Positions 19,172-27,166 of a stretch of 64,000 nt of DNA are shown here, one piece after another. The translations under genes and the position numbers were made by a program. This stretch comes from Kofleriaceae bacterium. Its GTDB lineage: Bacteria > Myxococcota_A > Polyangia > Haliangiales > Haliangiaceae. The DNA is taken from assembly GCA_018058095.1 (NCBI GenBank), contig JAGPCO010000003.1, positions 84,333 through 148,332 of the forward strand, given 5' to 3'. The notes under the pieces are model-generated. The model had not been told where the DNA came from and ran no database searches. It saw only the letters and a program-made list of their open reading frames with translations. Position 1 is the stretch's first letter; the number at the start of each line of letters is the position of its first letter.

Positions 19172-19870
19172 TCACCACAGCGGGTGGGCGCCGATCAGGG
19201 CGGCGGCGACCTCGGCGGGTGGCGCCAGCGCGGGATCCGCGGCGGCGGCGAAGGTGGCGACGGTGCCGTCGACGTCGACGCGCAGGTCCCAGCCGCGATC
19301 GAAGCAGTCGCCGGCCGGCGCGTGCACCTCGCACGACGTGACCAGCAGCGGCGTGCAGCGGGGCACGCCGGCCGGGGCGCCACACAGCGCGGTGAGCTGG
19401 TACCGCGCCTCGTCGTCGTAGTTCTTGGTGTGCCAGAGCACGCCCAGGCTGACCGCGACGACGCCGTCGGCCGGGACCGTCACGCTCGCGTCCTCGGCCT
19501 CGATGTAGCTCGGCTCGCGACAGGGTGGACCCCACGGTCCGACGAACCAGCCGGCCCCGGTGCGCACCGCCAGCGCGCAGTGGCCCTCCTCGCCGGCGAT
19601 CTCGCTGACCAGCACCGCCAGCTCGGTCAGCGGCGGCTCGGGGTCGAGGCCCTCGGGTTGCCCCAGCCGCCGCGCCGGCAGCGTGGTGGCGTGGGTGTCG
19701 AGGTCGGGGTACGGCCCGGCCAGCGCCACGGTCAGCGGCGGGCGCGCGGGCGACGGCGGGGGCGCGGCATCAGCGTGGCCAGCCTCGGCGACCGGCCGGG
19801 TGGTCACCGGGGCGGCGGCGCCGCCGCAGCCGGACGCGCACAGGAGGAGGAACACGGTGACGACTCGCAT
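19172..19870 (-). CDS. Lipoprotein of unknown function
   Basis: A 232-residue lipoprotein with signal peptide and lipobox ASGC (Cys15), a Pro/Ala linker, then a globular domain with six or more cysteines (for example PPCREP, ALCGAP, RCTPLL, SCEVH, DCFDRG), likely paired as disulfides in the periplasm. I know no family for it. The ATG at 19,870 has TATCGT seven bases upstream. The much longer frame on this strand is antisense to the VIT/VWA gene. Confidence 0.75.
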   Translation of the reverse strand: MRVVTVFLLLCASGCGGAAAPVTTRPVAEAGHADAAPPPSPARPPLTVALAGPYPDLDTHATTLPARRLGQPEGLDPEPPLTELAVLVSEIAGEEGHCALAVRTGAGWFVGPWGPPCREPSYIEAEDASVTVPADGVVAVSLGVLWHTKNYDDEARYQLTALCGAPAGVPRCTPLLVTSCEVHAPAGDCFDRGWDLRVDVDGTVATFAAAADPALAPPAEVAAALIGAHPLW

Positions 19871-19877
19871 GGGCGTG

Positions 19878-19883
19878 ACGATA
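19878..19883 (-). promoter_or_regulatory. -10-like TATCGT, leaderless
   Basis: TATCGT ends seven bases before the ATG at 19,870 on the minus strand. Confidence 0.4.
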
Positions 19884-20029
19884 TCGTGTTGGGCCGGCGC
19901 GCGGCGCGCACGGCACGCGCGCCGACGCGCCGACGCGCGCACGCGCCGACACCGGCCGGGGCTGCCAGTTGCGCGTCCTGGCGCCACCCGGCGAACGGAA
20001 CCAGCGCGCGTCGCGGTTGTCCCACCGCC

Positions 20030-23000
20030 ATGGCCAACCTCCTGCCGTGGCTCGTCGTGGTGCTGGGTGCGTGTGAGGCAGGGACCGACGACACCGACGA
20101 CGGACGCGGGGTGCCGGCGTGGCCCGCGGTGCCGGCCGATGCGACGGCGGCGTCCGCGCCGGCGCCCCCGCTGCGGCTGACGGCCAGCGACGGGACCGGG
20201 CTCCCGCTCACGTCGATACGGGTCCGGGCGGTCGTGTACGGCCCGCTCGCCTTCACCGAACTCGAGCTCGCCTTCGACAACGCCGAGCCCCGGGTGCGCG
20301 AGGGCACGTTCACGATGGTGCTGCCCGACGGCGCCACCGTGGCGCGGCTGGCGATGGCGATGGGCGAGCGGTGGCAGGAGGCGGCGCTGGTCGAGACGGC
20401 GCGAGCCCGACACGTGTACGAGGACTTCCTGCACCACCGGCAGGACCCGGCGCTGCTCGAGCGCGGCGCCGGCCCGGTGTTCGCGGCGCGGGTCTTCCCC
20501 ATCGCCCCGGGCGAGACCAAGCGCCTGCGCGTCGGCTTCTCCCACGTGGTGCCGGGCGGTAGCTATCACCTGCCGCTGCGCGGGCTGCCACGGGTGGGGC
20601 AGCTCGACGCCGAGGTGGCGGTCACCGACGCGGATGGCCAGCGCCACCGGCAGCGGGTGGCGCGGACGAACTGGACGCCGGACCAGGACCTCGTCGCCGA
20701 CGTGCGCTCGGGGCCGGGCGCGGCGGCCGGCGCGCTGCGCGTGCTGGCCGTGACCGTGCCGGGCGGCGACGGCGCGGCCGAGCCGCCGACGTCGATGACC
20801 GTGGTGCTCGACACCAGCGCGTCGATGGCGGTCGACTTCGCCGGCACGGTCGATCGGGCCGGCGCGCTGCTGGTCGCGCTGGGGCGTCGCTACGGCGCCG
20901 ACTTGCCACTGCAGGTCGTCGCGTTCGATCAGGAGGCGGCGCGGGTCTACCGCGGGCCGGCGTCGGGCCTGGGCCGCGATCTGCGCGAGGTGCTGATCGA
21001 GCGCGGGGCCGAGGGCGCATCCGACCTGGGCGCCGCGCTGGCCGGCCTGGCCGCCGATGACCGGCTGTTGCTCCTCACCGACGGGGTGATGACCGCGGGC
21101 GCGGAGGCCGACGCGCATCGGGCGGCGCTGGCGCGGTTTGGCCGCGTCGACGTCGTGCTCACCGGCGACCGCGCCGCGCGCGCGCCGGCCGAGGTGTGGG
21201 CCGGCGCCGGGCGACGCCGCGGCTCGGTCCACGCGCTCGGGCTCGGCCCCGACGAGATCGCGCACCGCCTCGGCCAGGCGGTCGTGGTCGACGCGCCGGT
21301 CGTCGTCGACGGCGCGTCGTCGGTGACGCCGCGCGTGGTGACCGGCCAGCCCGGCGACACCGTGCTGGTGCTGGCGCGTGGCCTGGTCGGCGCGGCGCCG
21401 GCGCGGGTGCGGGTCGGCGCCGCGCATCAGGTGATCCCCACCGTGGCGGCCCCGGGCCCGCTGCTCGACCGCGCCGTCGCCACCGCCGAGCTGGACGAGC
21501 TCGACGGGCGCCTGGCCGCGCTCCCGGCGGCGGAGCGCGACGGGCCGGTCGCGCGTACGCTGCACGCGCAGCTGGTGGCGCGGTCGCAGGCGGCGCAGGT
21601 CATGACCCGCCTGACCTCGTACCTGGTGCTCGAGACCGAGGCCGACTACGAGCGCTTCGCGATCCCGCGCGAGGGCGCGCTCGAGCGCCTCGGCGTGGAC
21701 GAGCAGCTGGAGCTGACGGTGCGGCGCGAGGTCGCGCCGGCGCCGGCGCCGAGCGCGGGCGCGCCAGCCAGTGAGGCGGTGTTCGTCGTCCCGCTCACCG
21801 GCGCCGCCGCCGCGACCGCGTCGGTGGGCGGCGACCACGCCGGGGTCGGCGCTGGCGGCGGCGGCCCCGGCTGGGGCTCGATCGGGGTCGGTCGGTACGC
21901 CACCATCGGCGACGGGGCTGGGCTCGGGCTCGGCCGCAGCCGCGTGTCGGCGCGCCCGCCGGCCCGGGTCCGGGTCGGCAACCCGACCAGCAAGGGCCAG
22001 CTCGATCGCTCCATCGTTCGCCGCTACCTGCGGCGCAGCCACGCCCGGTTCGAGTACTGCTACGACCGCGAGCTCGTGCGCACGCCCGACCTGGCCGGGG
22101 CCATCGCGTTCGCGTTCGTCATCGACAAGCGCGGCCTGGTGAGCGCGATCGAGGCCTCCGGGCTCGGCGGCGAGCTGGCACGGTGCGCGCGAGAGGTGCT
22201 CGAGGGCATCCGCTTCCCCACCCCGCTCGACGGCATCACCGTGCTGGCCCGGTTCACGCTGACCATGACCGTCCGCGCCGGTGACACGCCGCCGCCCGAA
22301 CCGCCACCACCGGTGGCGCCGGCCCGGGCCCCGAGCAGCCCGCCCTGGTCGGGCCGCTACGCCGAGGTGATGACGGCGCTCGAGGTCGGTCCCCCCGTGA
22401 CCGCGCGCGTGCTGGCCCAGGCCTGGCAGCGCCAGCAGCCCGGCGACGTGCTGGCCTGGCTGGCGCTGGCGCAGGCGCGGGCGGCCGGTGGCGATCATGG
22501 CGGGGCGGCGCGCGCGCTCGGCTCGTTGATCGACCTGTTCCCGCACCGCGCCGACCTGCGCCGGGTCGCCGGGTCGCGGCTGGTCGGCCTCGGCCCGGCC
22601 GCGGGGGCGCTCGCCGTCGACACGCTGCGGCGGGCGGTGGTCGATCGCCCCGACCACGCTACCGGCCACCGCCTGCTCGCGTACGCGCTGTGGCGCAGCG
22701 GCGACCACGCCGGGGCCCTGGCCGCCGCGCTCGCCGGCTTCGACCAGCGCTACCCCGACGGGCGCTTCGCCGGCGCGCAGCGGGTGCTCGGCGAGGACGC
22801 TGGCATGATGGCGGCGGTGATGGTCGCGGCCGGGGCCCGGCGAGGCGAGGTCGAGCTGGCGCTGGCGGCGCGGGGCCTGACGCTGGCGGCGGCCCCGTCG
22901 TCGCGGCTGGTGCTGTCGTGGGAGACCGACACGACTGACGTCGATCTGAACGTGCGCGACGCGCGCGGCGACGAGCTCGGGTCGGGCACGCGCGTGCTGG

Positions 23001-23248
23001 CCTCGGGCGGCGAGCTGTACGCCGACGTGACCACCGGGTACGGCCCGGAGTGCTTCGTCGTCCCCGGCCGCGCCGGCGCCGGGCCGTACCAGGTGTCGGT
23101 CCGCTACGTCGCGCGTGGGCCGATGGGCTACGGGCTCGGCCTGGTCGGGGCGGTGGTGTTCGACGGCGCGCGCTTCACGTTCGACGATCGGCCGTTCGTC
23201 ATCATGGCCGACGACGCGGTGGTCGAGCTCGGCGCGTTCGCCCTGTAG
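20030..23248 (+). CDS. VIT-VWA-AgmX-TPR-DUF2135 lipoprotein
   Basis: A 1072-residue surface protein. Lipobox LGAC (Cys15) is followed by a VIT domain (about 50-190, ending LRVGFSHVVPGGSY), a von Willebrand A domain with MIDAS DTSAS near residue 261, an AgmX/PglI domain (about 657-747, VRRYLRRSHARFEYCY), a TPR-like helical part (about 765-930), and a DUF2135-type beta domain (WETDTTDVDLNVRD, about 955 onward). VIT/VWA proteins bind partners through a metal ion. Combining this with AgmX and DUF2135 suggests an adhesion or envelope-scaffold role. The ATG at 20,030 gives a proper lipoprotein signal; the open frame upstream is antisense to another gene. Confidence 0.88.
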   Translation: MANLLPWLVVVLGACEAGTDDTDDGRGVPAWPAVPADATAASAPAPPLRLTASDGTGLPLTSIRVRAVVYGPLAFTELELAFDNAEPRVREGTFTMVLPDGATVARLAMAMGERWQEAALVETARARHVYEDFLHHRQDPALLERGAGPVFAARVFPIAPGETKRLRVGFSHVVPGGSYHLPLRGLPRVGQLDAEVAVTDADGQRHRQRVARTNWTPDQDLVADVRSGPGAAAGALRVLAVTVPGGDGAAEPPTSMTVVLDTSASMAVDFAGTVDRAGALLVALGRRYGADLPLQVVAFDQEAARVYRGPASGLGRDLREVLIERGAEGASDLGAALAGLAADDRLLLLTDGVMTAGAEADAHRAALARFGRVDVVLTGDRAARAPAEVWAGAGRRRGSVHALGLGPDEIAHRLGQAVVVDAPVVVDGASSVTPRVVTGQPGDTVLVLARGLVGAAPARVRVGAAHQVIPTVAAPGPLLDRAVATAELDELDGRLAALPAAERDGPVARTLHAQLVARSQAAQVMTRLTSYLVLETEADYERFAIPREGALERLGVDEQLELTVRREVAPAPAPSAGAPASEAVFVVPLTGAAAATASVGGDHAGVGAGGGGPGWGSIGVGRYATIGDGAGLGLGRSRVSARPPARVRVGNPTSKGQLDRSIVRRYLRRSHARFEYCYDRELVRTPDLAGAIAFAFVIDKRGLVSAIEASGLGGELARCAREVLEGIRFPTPLDGITVLARFTLTMTVRAGDTPPPEPPPPVAPARAPSSPPWSGRYAEVMTALEVGPPVTARVLAQAWQRQQPGDVLAWLALAQARAAGGDHGGAARALGSLIDLFPHRADLRRVAGSRLVGLGPAAGALAVDTLRRAVVDRPDHATGHRLLAYALWRSGDHAGALAAALAGFDQRYPDGRFAGAQRVLGEDAGMMAAVMVAAGARRGEVELALAARGLTLAAAPSSRLVLSWETDTTDVDLNVRDARGDELGSGTRVLASGGELYADVTTGYGPECFVVPGRAGAGPYQVSVRYVARGPMGYGLGLVGAVVFDGARFTFDDRPFVIMADDAVVELGAFAL

Positions 23249-23261
23249 GCCACGCCCTTGC

Positions 23262-23277
23262 GCCCGCGGCCGCGGGC
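23262..23277. terminator. Perfect GC palindrome 13 bases after a stop
   Basis: GCCCGCGGCCGCGGGC can fold as a six-base stem with a four-base loop just after the TAG at 23,248. There is no T run. The rest of 23,278-23,513 holds no gene that I can support, only GC-rich sequence with repeated CCGGAC/CCGGGT words. Confidence 0.45.
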
Positions 23278-23513
23278 CCGGCGGTGATCAGGGCGGCGGT
23301 GTCAGCGCGGGCTCGTGGCGCGCCGGGTCGGCCTGTGTTCAGGTCGTGCCGACCTGGTCTAGGAGGTGGAGACGGGGACCGGTGAAGTGCAAGCGACCGG
23401 AACTGCGAGGAGGTCGTGTCCGGGAGTGGGCGGAGGCCGGACGGTGGTGGACGAATTGTCCGGGTGGCCGGACGGGTCGACGGGTAAGGGCTTGGAAAGT
23501 GAGGAAAGGTTGG

Positions 23514-24806
23514 TCACGGCCTCGCCGCCAGGAGCAGGCGGGCGGCGCAGCGGCCGGCGACCAGGCCACCGGCGTTGCCCATCGGGAAGTGGATGCCGCC
23601 GTACAGGCGCGAGCGCGCGGCCTCGTCGGCGGCGGCGGCCAGCGATGGGTAGGCGACGGCGCCGAGCAGGTGCGGGTCCTCGCCGGAGTCGTACACGGTC
23701 TGGCCGGCGCGGCTGCGGTCGACGAAGGCGAAGGCCTCCCCGAAGTGGGCCTCGAGCACCGCGGCGGCGGCGCCCGAAACCGCGGCGTGGCCCGACACGT
23801 ACTCGGGGAAGGCCGGGGTGATGAGCCTGGGGCGCCAGCTCGGATCGAGGTGGCGCTGGATGTACGTCACCGGCCGCAGCAGGCGGTGGTCGTACTTGAG
23901 GCGCCAGGCGACGATGAAGGCGTCGCTGCCGGCCATCGCCACCTCGGCCAGCAGGCGGGCGCCGGCGGCCGGGCCGAGCCCCTGCTCGTCGGCGAGCTGG
24001 GCCGCCAGCTCGAGCCAGTGCCCGGCCGGGGTCGAGGTGCGCGCCGGCGCGTCGGACCAGTAGTACGCGATCTGGTCGGCCCTGGCCTCATCATCGGCGT
24101 CCATGACCGCGCGCGCCTCGGCGTCGAGGTCGGCCAGCGCCGGGGGGCCGACCTCGGCGGCGCAGGTGGCCACGGCCTCGGCCGCCGCCGCGCCGCCGGT
24201 GCCGTCGGCCGCGAACGGGTGGTGTGTGCCCCAGCCGGGCTCGAGCGGCTGGGTCAACACCCCGGTCGGCACCCAGCCCAGCTCGTCGGCGCGCGGCGTG
24301 AAGGGCGCGCCGCGCGAGGTGGCGTAGCCATCGCCGGCGGCCTGGGCCAGCAGCGGGGTCGCCACCACCTCGGCGCGGGCGCGCGCCAGCGTGGCCTGGG
24401 CCGCGGTCAGGCCGAGCGTGGCCAGGTGGCGGTCGCGCTCTGCGCCGACCAGGGTGGTCGCGTCGGGCACCGTGGCCACCAGCAGGGCGGCCCCGGCCCA
24501 CACCGCGGCGGCCTCGTCGATCGCGGTCGGCGCCGCCGCCGAGCCGAGCACCCGCGCGACCGCGAGCGAGCTGTAGGCGAAGGCGCGCGCGGCGTGCGGC
24601 GGGAGCACCGACTTGGTGCGGATGATCGACGCCGCGTAGCGAGCCCAGTCGGTCGCGACCCGGGCGCCGGCCGGGGCCACGCCCGGCGCCGCCGCGTCCG
24701 CGGCCACGTCGTCGGCCGCGCTGCACGCAGCGCCGGATAGGCACGCCGCGGTCATCGCCAGGGCGGCCCACCAGCGCCGGAGCGGTGTGCCGGCGCGTGT
24801 GGTCAC
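23514..24806 (-). CDS. Vanadium-dependent haloperoxidase / PAP2-family exported enzyme
   Basis: A 430-residue exported enzyme. All three motifs of the vanadate/phosphate site are present in order: K-x6-RP (KYDHRLLRP, about 302-312), PEYVSGHAAVSG (about 337) and SRLYGGIHF (SR-x5-H, about 402). With vanadate these enzymes oxidise halides using peroxide; relatives are acid phosphatases, and sequence alone does not decide. The N-terminus has a lipoprotein-like signal (SGAAC). The GTG at 24,806 overlaps the stop of the cupredoxin gene (GTGA). Pairing with a copper-type protein points to a redox role. Confidence 0.85.
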   Translation of the reverse strand: MTTRAGTPLRRWWAALAMTAACLSGAACSAADDVAADAAAPGVAPAGARVATDWARYAASIIRTKSVLPPHAARAFAYSSLAVARVLGSAAAPTAIDEAAAVWAGAALLVATVPDATTLVGAERDRHLATLGLTAAQATLARARAEVVATPLLAQAAGDGYATSRGAPFTPRADELGWVPTGVLTQPLEPGWGTHHPFAADGTGGAAAAEAVATCAAEVGPPALADLDAEARAVMDADDEARADQIAYYWSDAPARTSTPAGHWLELAAQLADEQGLGPAAGARLLAEVAMAGSDAFIVAWRLKYDHRLLRPVTYIQRHLDPSWRPRLITPAFPEYVSGHAAVSGAAAAVLEAHFGEAFAFVDRSRAGQTVYDSGEDPHLLGAVAYPSLAAAADEAARSRLYGGIHFPMGNAGGLVAGRCAARLLLAARP

Positions 24807-25255
24807 GGCGTCACCGTGATCGTCCCCTGCGCCTCCTGACCGTGGAAGTAGCAGTACGAGGTGTACGTGCCCGGCTGGTTGAAGCGCAGGCAGCTGGTGC
24901 CGCTGATCGACCACGCGCCGGAGGTCTCCCAGTGCGAGTGCTCGGCGCCGGCCTCGACCCGGAGCACGTCCCCGACCCGCACGCTGACCGCTCTCGGCGT
25001 GGCGCCGTTGTTGTCGGCCACCACGGTGGCGACCGGCGCCAGCCCGGCGCAGTCGAGCTGGTCGACCGGGGCGCCCGACGGCGGTGGCGCGTCGACCACC
25101 GGCAGCGCGGCGTCGACGCCGGGCGCGACGACCGCGGCATCCGGGCTGCCGGGTTGGCCGCAGTCGGCGCTGGCGCCCTCGCACTCGGAGTCGGAGCCGC
25201 AGGCGGCGGTGAGCAGGGTCAAGCAGGCCAGGGTGAGCGTCGGCAGATAGGTCAT
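24803..25255 (-). CDS. Cupredoxin-like lipoprotein
   Basis: A 150-residue lipoprotein: lipobox LTAAC (Cys19), a D/A/P-rich linker, then a plastocyanin-like domain. Copper-ligand candidates are His in EAGAEHSHWE and, near the C-terminus, the Cys and His of YTSYCYFHGQEAQGTITV, which resembles the C-x(2-4)-H-x(n)-(M/Q) loop of type 1 copper sites with Gln or no residue in place of Met. It probably carries electrons in the periplasm or at the surface. It is co-translated with the haloperoxidase-like gene downstream. Confidence 0.8.
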   Translation of the reverse strand: MTYLPTLTLACLTLLTAACGSDSECEGASADCGQPGSPDAAVVAPGVDAALPVVDAPPPSGAPVDQLDCAGLAPVATVVADNNGATPRAVSVRVGDVLRVEAGAEHSHWETSGAWSISGTSCLRFNQPGTYTSYCYFHGQEAQGTITVTP

Positions 25256-25320
25256 GGTGGCGCCACGCTGCCAGCCCGACCGGCGCCTGCCGACTTAATC
25301 CTCCTTAAAGCGCCAACGTC

Positions 25321-26103
25321 TTACGGGCAGCTCGTCACCACCGCCAGGTACTCGTCGGCGTCGACGTTGCCGTCGCCGTTGCCGCTCGGGGTCTGGGCGG
25401 ACGCGACCAGGGCCCCGGCGTCCGGCGTGAGGTAGGGCACGGCGGCCACGTACACCAGGGCGGGGCGAGAGCCGGTGAGCGCCTCCAGGTCGACCACCCC
25501 CTCGACCACGCCGCCGTTGCCGCCGGTGGACTGGGCGTAGTTCTCGTCGGAGCGGAGCACGTCCCCGCCGCCGGGTGGTAGCTCGAACCAGCCGGCGAAG
25601 TCGTTGTCGTTTTCGTCGGCCAGCGCCAGCAGCAGGCCGCCGCTGCGGGCGATGGTGCCGGCCTTGGCGAACGGGGCCGCACGGGTCTCGACCCCAGGCG
25701 CGTTGTCGGTGACCAGCACGAAGTGGTCGCTGCCCTCGCCGGCGTCGTCGGTGGCGACGTACAGGAGGCCGGTCGTGGTCACGGCGACGGCGAGGCGGAT
25801 GCCGGTCCCTCCGCCAGCCAGGACCTGGGCGCTGGGGTCGAGCACGCCGTCGAGCACGAACGGGCCGGTGGCGCAGACGCTGGCGTCGACCGCCGGCGAG
25901 GGCGCGTCGATCACCGGTCCGTCCGCGACGGGGGCGTCGGCGCCCGGGGTGGCGCGGGCGTCGACGGTGCGGCCGTCGATCCGGCGCGGCGCGTCGACCG
26001 ACCCGGCGCCATCGTCGCCACACGCGGCGCCGAGGAGCAGCGCGGCCAGCGCGGAGATCGCGACGCCGGCGCGGGTCCGCGGGTGTTGTCGGGGCGAATT
26101 CAT
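25321..26103 (-). CDS. Lipoprotein with D/A linker, unknown function
   Basis: A 260-residue lipoprotein: signal peptide with lipobox LGAAC, a long linker made of VDA/IDA/ADAP units (residues about 35-75), then a beta-rich domain resembling an extracellular adhesion fold. It includes the acidic stretches DENDND and SGNGDGNVDADEY, which could bind calcium. TACGCT lies seven bases before the ATG. It is divergent from the gene pair starting at 26,187. Confidence 0.75.
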   Translation of the reverse strand: MNSPRQHPRTRAGVAISALAALLLGAACGDDGAGSVDAPRRIDGRTVDARATPGADAPVADGPVIDAPSPAVDASVCATGPFVLDGVLDPSAQVLAGGGTGIRLAVAVTTTGLLYVATDDAGEGSDHFVLVTDNAPGVETRAAPFAKAGTIARSGGLLLALADENDNDFAGWFELPPGGGDVLRSDENYAQSTGGNGGVVEGVVDLEALTGSRPALVYVAAVPYLTPDAGALVASAQTPSGNGDGNVDADEYLAVVTSCP

Positions 26104-26110
26104 GGTGCGC

Positions 26111-26116
26111 AGCGTA
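26111..26116 (-). promoter_or_regulatory. -10-like TACGCT, leaderless
   Basis: TACGCT ends seven bases before the ATG at 26,103 on the minus strand. Confidence 0.4.
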
Positions 26117-26173
26117 ACGCGGAACCTGCCGGGCCAACCACCGGCCGCGGGCGGCTGCGGCGCGAGGTTCGGG

Positions 26174-26179
26174 TACCCT
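26174..26179 (+). promoter_or_regulatory. -10-like TACCCT before a 15-codon leader ORF
   Basis: TACCCT ends seven bases before the ATG of the short ORF at 26,187-26,234, the same spacing as at other leaderless genes here. Confidence 0.4.
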
Positions 26180-26186
26180 GGCGCCG

Positions 26187-26234
26187 ATGACCTCGCAGGC
26201 AGGCCCGACGGTGTCGCCCCGGTGGTGGCGATGA
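26187..26234 (+). CDS. Putative 15-residue leader peptide
   Basis: A short ORF, MTSQAGPTVSPRWWR, whose TGA overlaps the ATG of the next gene by four bases (ATGA). It sits at leaderless spacing from TACCCT. Two adjacent Trp codons recall amino-acid-sensing leader peptides, but the downstream gene is not a Trp biosynthesis gene. It may simply load ribosomes onto the next gene. Confidence 0.4.
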   Translation: MTSQAGPTVSPRWWR

Positions 26235-26875
26235 CCCCGCCGCGCACTCCGCTCGAACGGGCGTGGCAGCACCACGGGCTGGTCGGGACGGCGCGCCGGA
26301 TCGTCGCCGCCGAGCTCGGCCTGATCGAGGGCCTGCGCGCGCTGGCGCCCGGGTTACACGGGCTCGACCCGGCGACCAGCACCTCGTCCTGGGCGCGCGT
26401 GCTGATCGCCGCCGAGGCCAGCACCGAGGACGTCCCGCTCGGCGCCGCGCGCGTGCACTGGGACCCGGCCGCGCTGGCGGCGCTCGACGCGCGGGCCGCG
26501 GTCGACCTCGCCGCCGATCGCGCGCAGCTCGACCAGGCCCTGGTCGAGCTCATCACCGCGCTGGCGCGGCCGCTCGACGGCGTGCTGTACGGCGCCGGTC
26601 CATGTGTGGTGTGTGGCGAGGCCGGGGTGGTGGTGGCGCTGCGGGCGCGGGGGAGCGGCGCGCTGATCGGGTACTGCCCGCGCTGCGAGTGCGCCTGGCC
26701 CAGCCTGGGCGCGGCCGGCTCCGACGACGCCCTCACCGTGCTGAGCGCGCTCGCCCCCGACGGGGTCGAAGCACCGGGTGCCGACGAGCTGGTGGCGTCG
26801 GCGGGTGTCCATCTCGCGCCGCTCGACCTGGCGGCGTGGGGCGCGCGCCTGCCCGACGGCCTGGCAGCGCGCTGA
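26231..26875 (+). CDS. Hypothetical zinc-ribbon protein
   Basis: A 214-residue cytoplasmic protein I do not recognise. The N-terminal two thirds are helical. The middle has two CxxC pairs (CVVCGEAG and YCPRCECAW), a likely zinc ribbon. There is no signal peptide. The ATG at 26,231 overlaps the stop of a 15-codon leader ORF, so expression may depend on it. The open frame running further upstream is antisense to the lipoprotein gene and is not used. Confidence 0.68.
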   Translation: MTPPRTPLERAWQHHGLVGTARRIVAAELGLIEGLRALAPGLHGLDPATSTSSWARVLIAAEASTEDVPLGAARVHWDPAALAALDARAAVDLAADRAQLDQALVELITALARPLDGVLYGAGPCVVCGEAGVVVALRARGSGALIGYCPRCECAWPSLGAAGSDDALTVLSALAPDGVEAPGADELVASAGVHLAPLDLAAWGARLPDGLAAR

Positions 26876-26887
26876 CGGCGCGCGCGC

Positions 26888-27166
26888 TCAGCGAACCAGC
26901 ACGGCGTGGATCGCCTCGGCCAGCTCGGTCGCGGCGGCGCGCAGGTCGCCCGGCAGGTCGGCCGCGGCCGCGGCCTGGTGCAGGTGGTAGCGCAGGCCGG
27001 TCAGGATCTCGCTGCCGGTCGAGGCGAAGTCGATGGCGTCACGCACCGCCTGGGCACGGCCAGTCGCCCCGGCGGCGTCGAGCGACGCGGCCAGGGCCTG
27101 AGCCTCGGCGGTGAAGTCACGAGCGATGAACGCGATGTACCACAGCCGGGCCGACCGGCGCCTCAG
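26888..27166 (-). CDS. Small helical protein downstream of sigma factor, start uncertain
   Basis: About 92 residues. The C-terminal 80 look like a real helical protein (FIARDFTAEAQALAASLDAA, ILTGLRYHLHQAAAA). No ATG, GTG or TTG lies at a sensible place; the best candidate is CTG at 27,166, which overlaps the TGA of the sigma-like gene as CTGA, like the other four-base overlaps in this window. A second CTG lies at 27,145. It may regulate the sigma-like factor. I know no family. Confidence 0.5.
   Translation of the reverse strand: MRRRSARLWYIAFIARDFTAEAQALAASLDAAGATGRAQAVRDAIDFASTGSEILTGLRYHLHQAAAAADLPGDLRAAATELAEAIHAVLVR

Noticed and set aside
19172..22708. 1178-codon open frame on the minus strand
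   Set aside because: Only its last 232 codons (the lipoprotein) look like protein; the rest is the antisense of the VIT/VWA gene.
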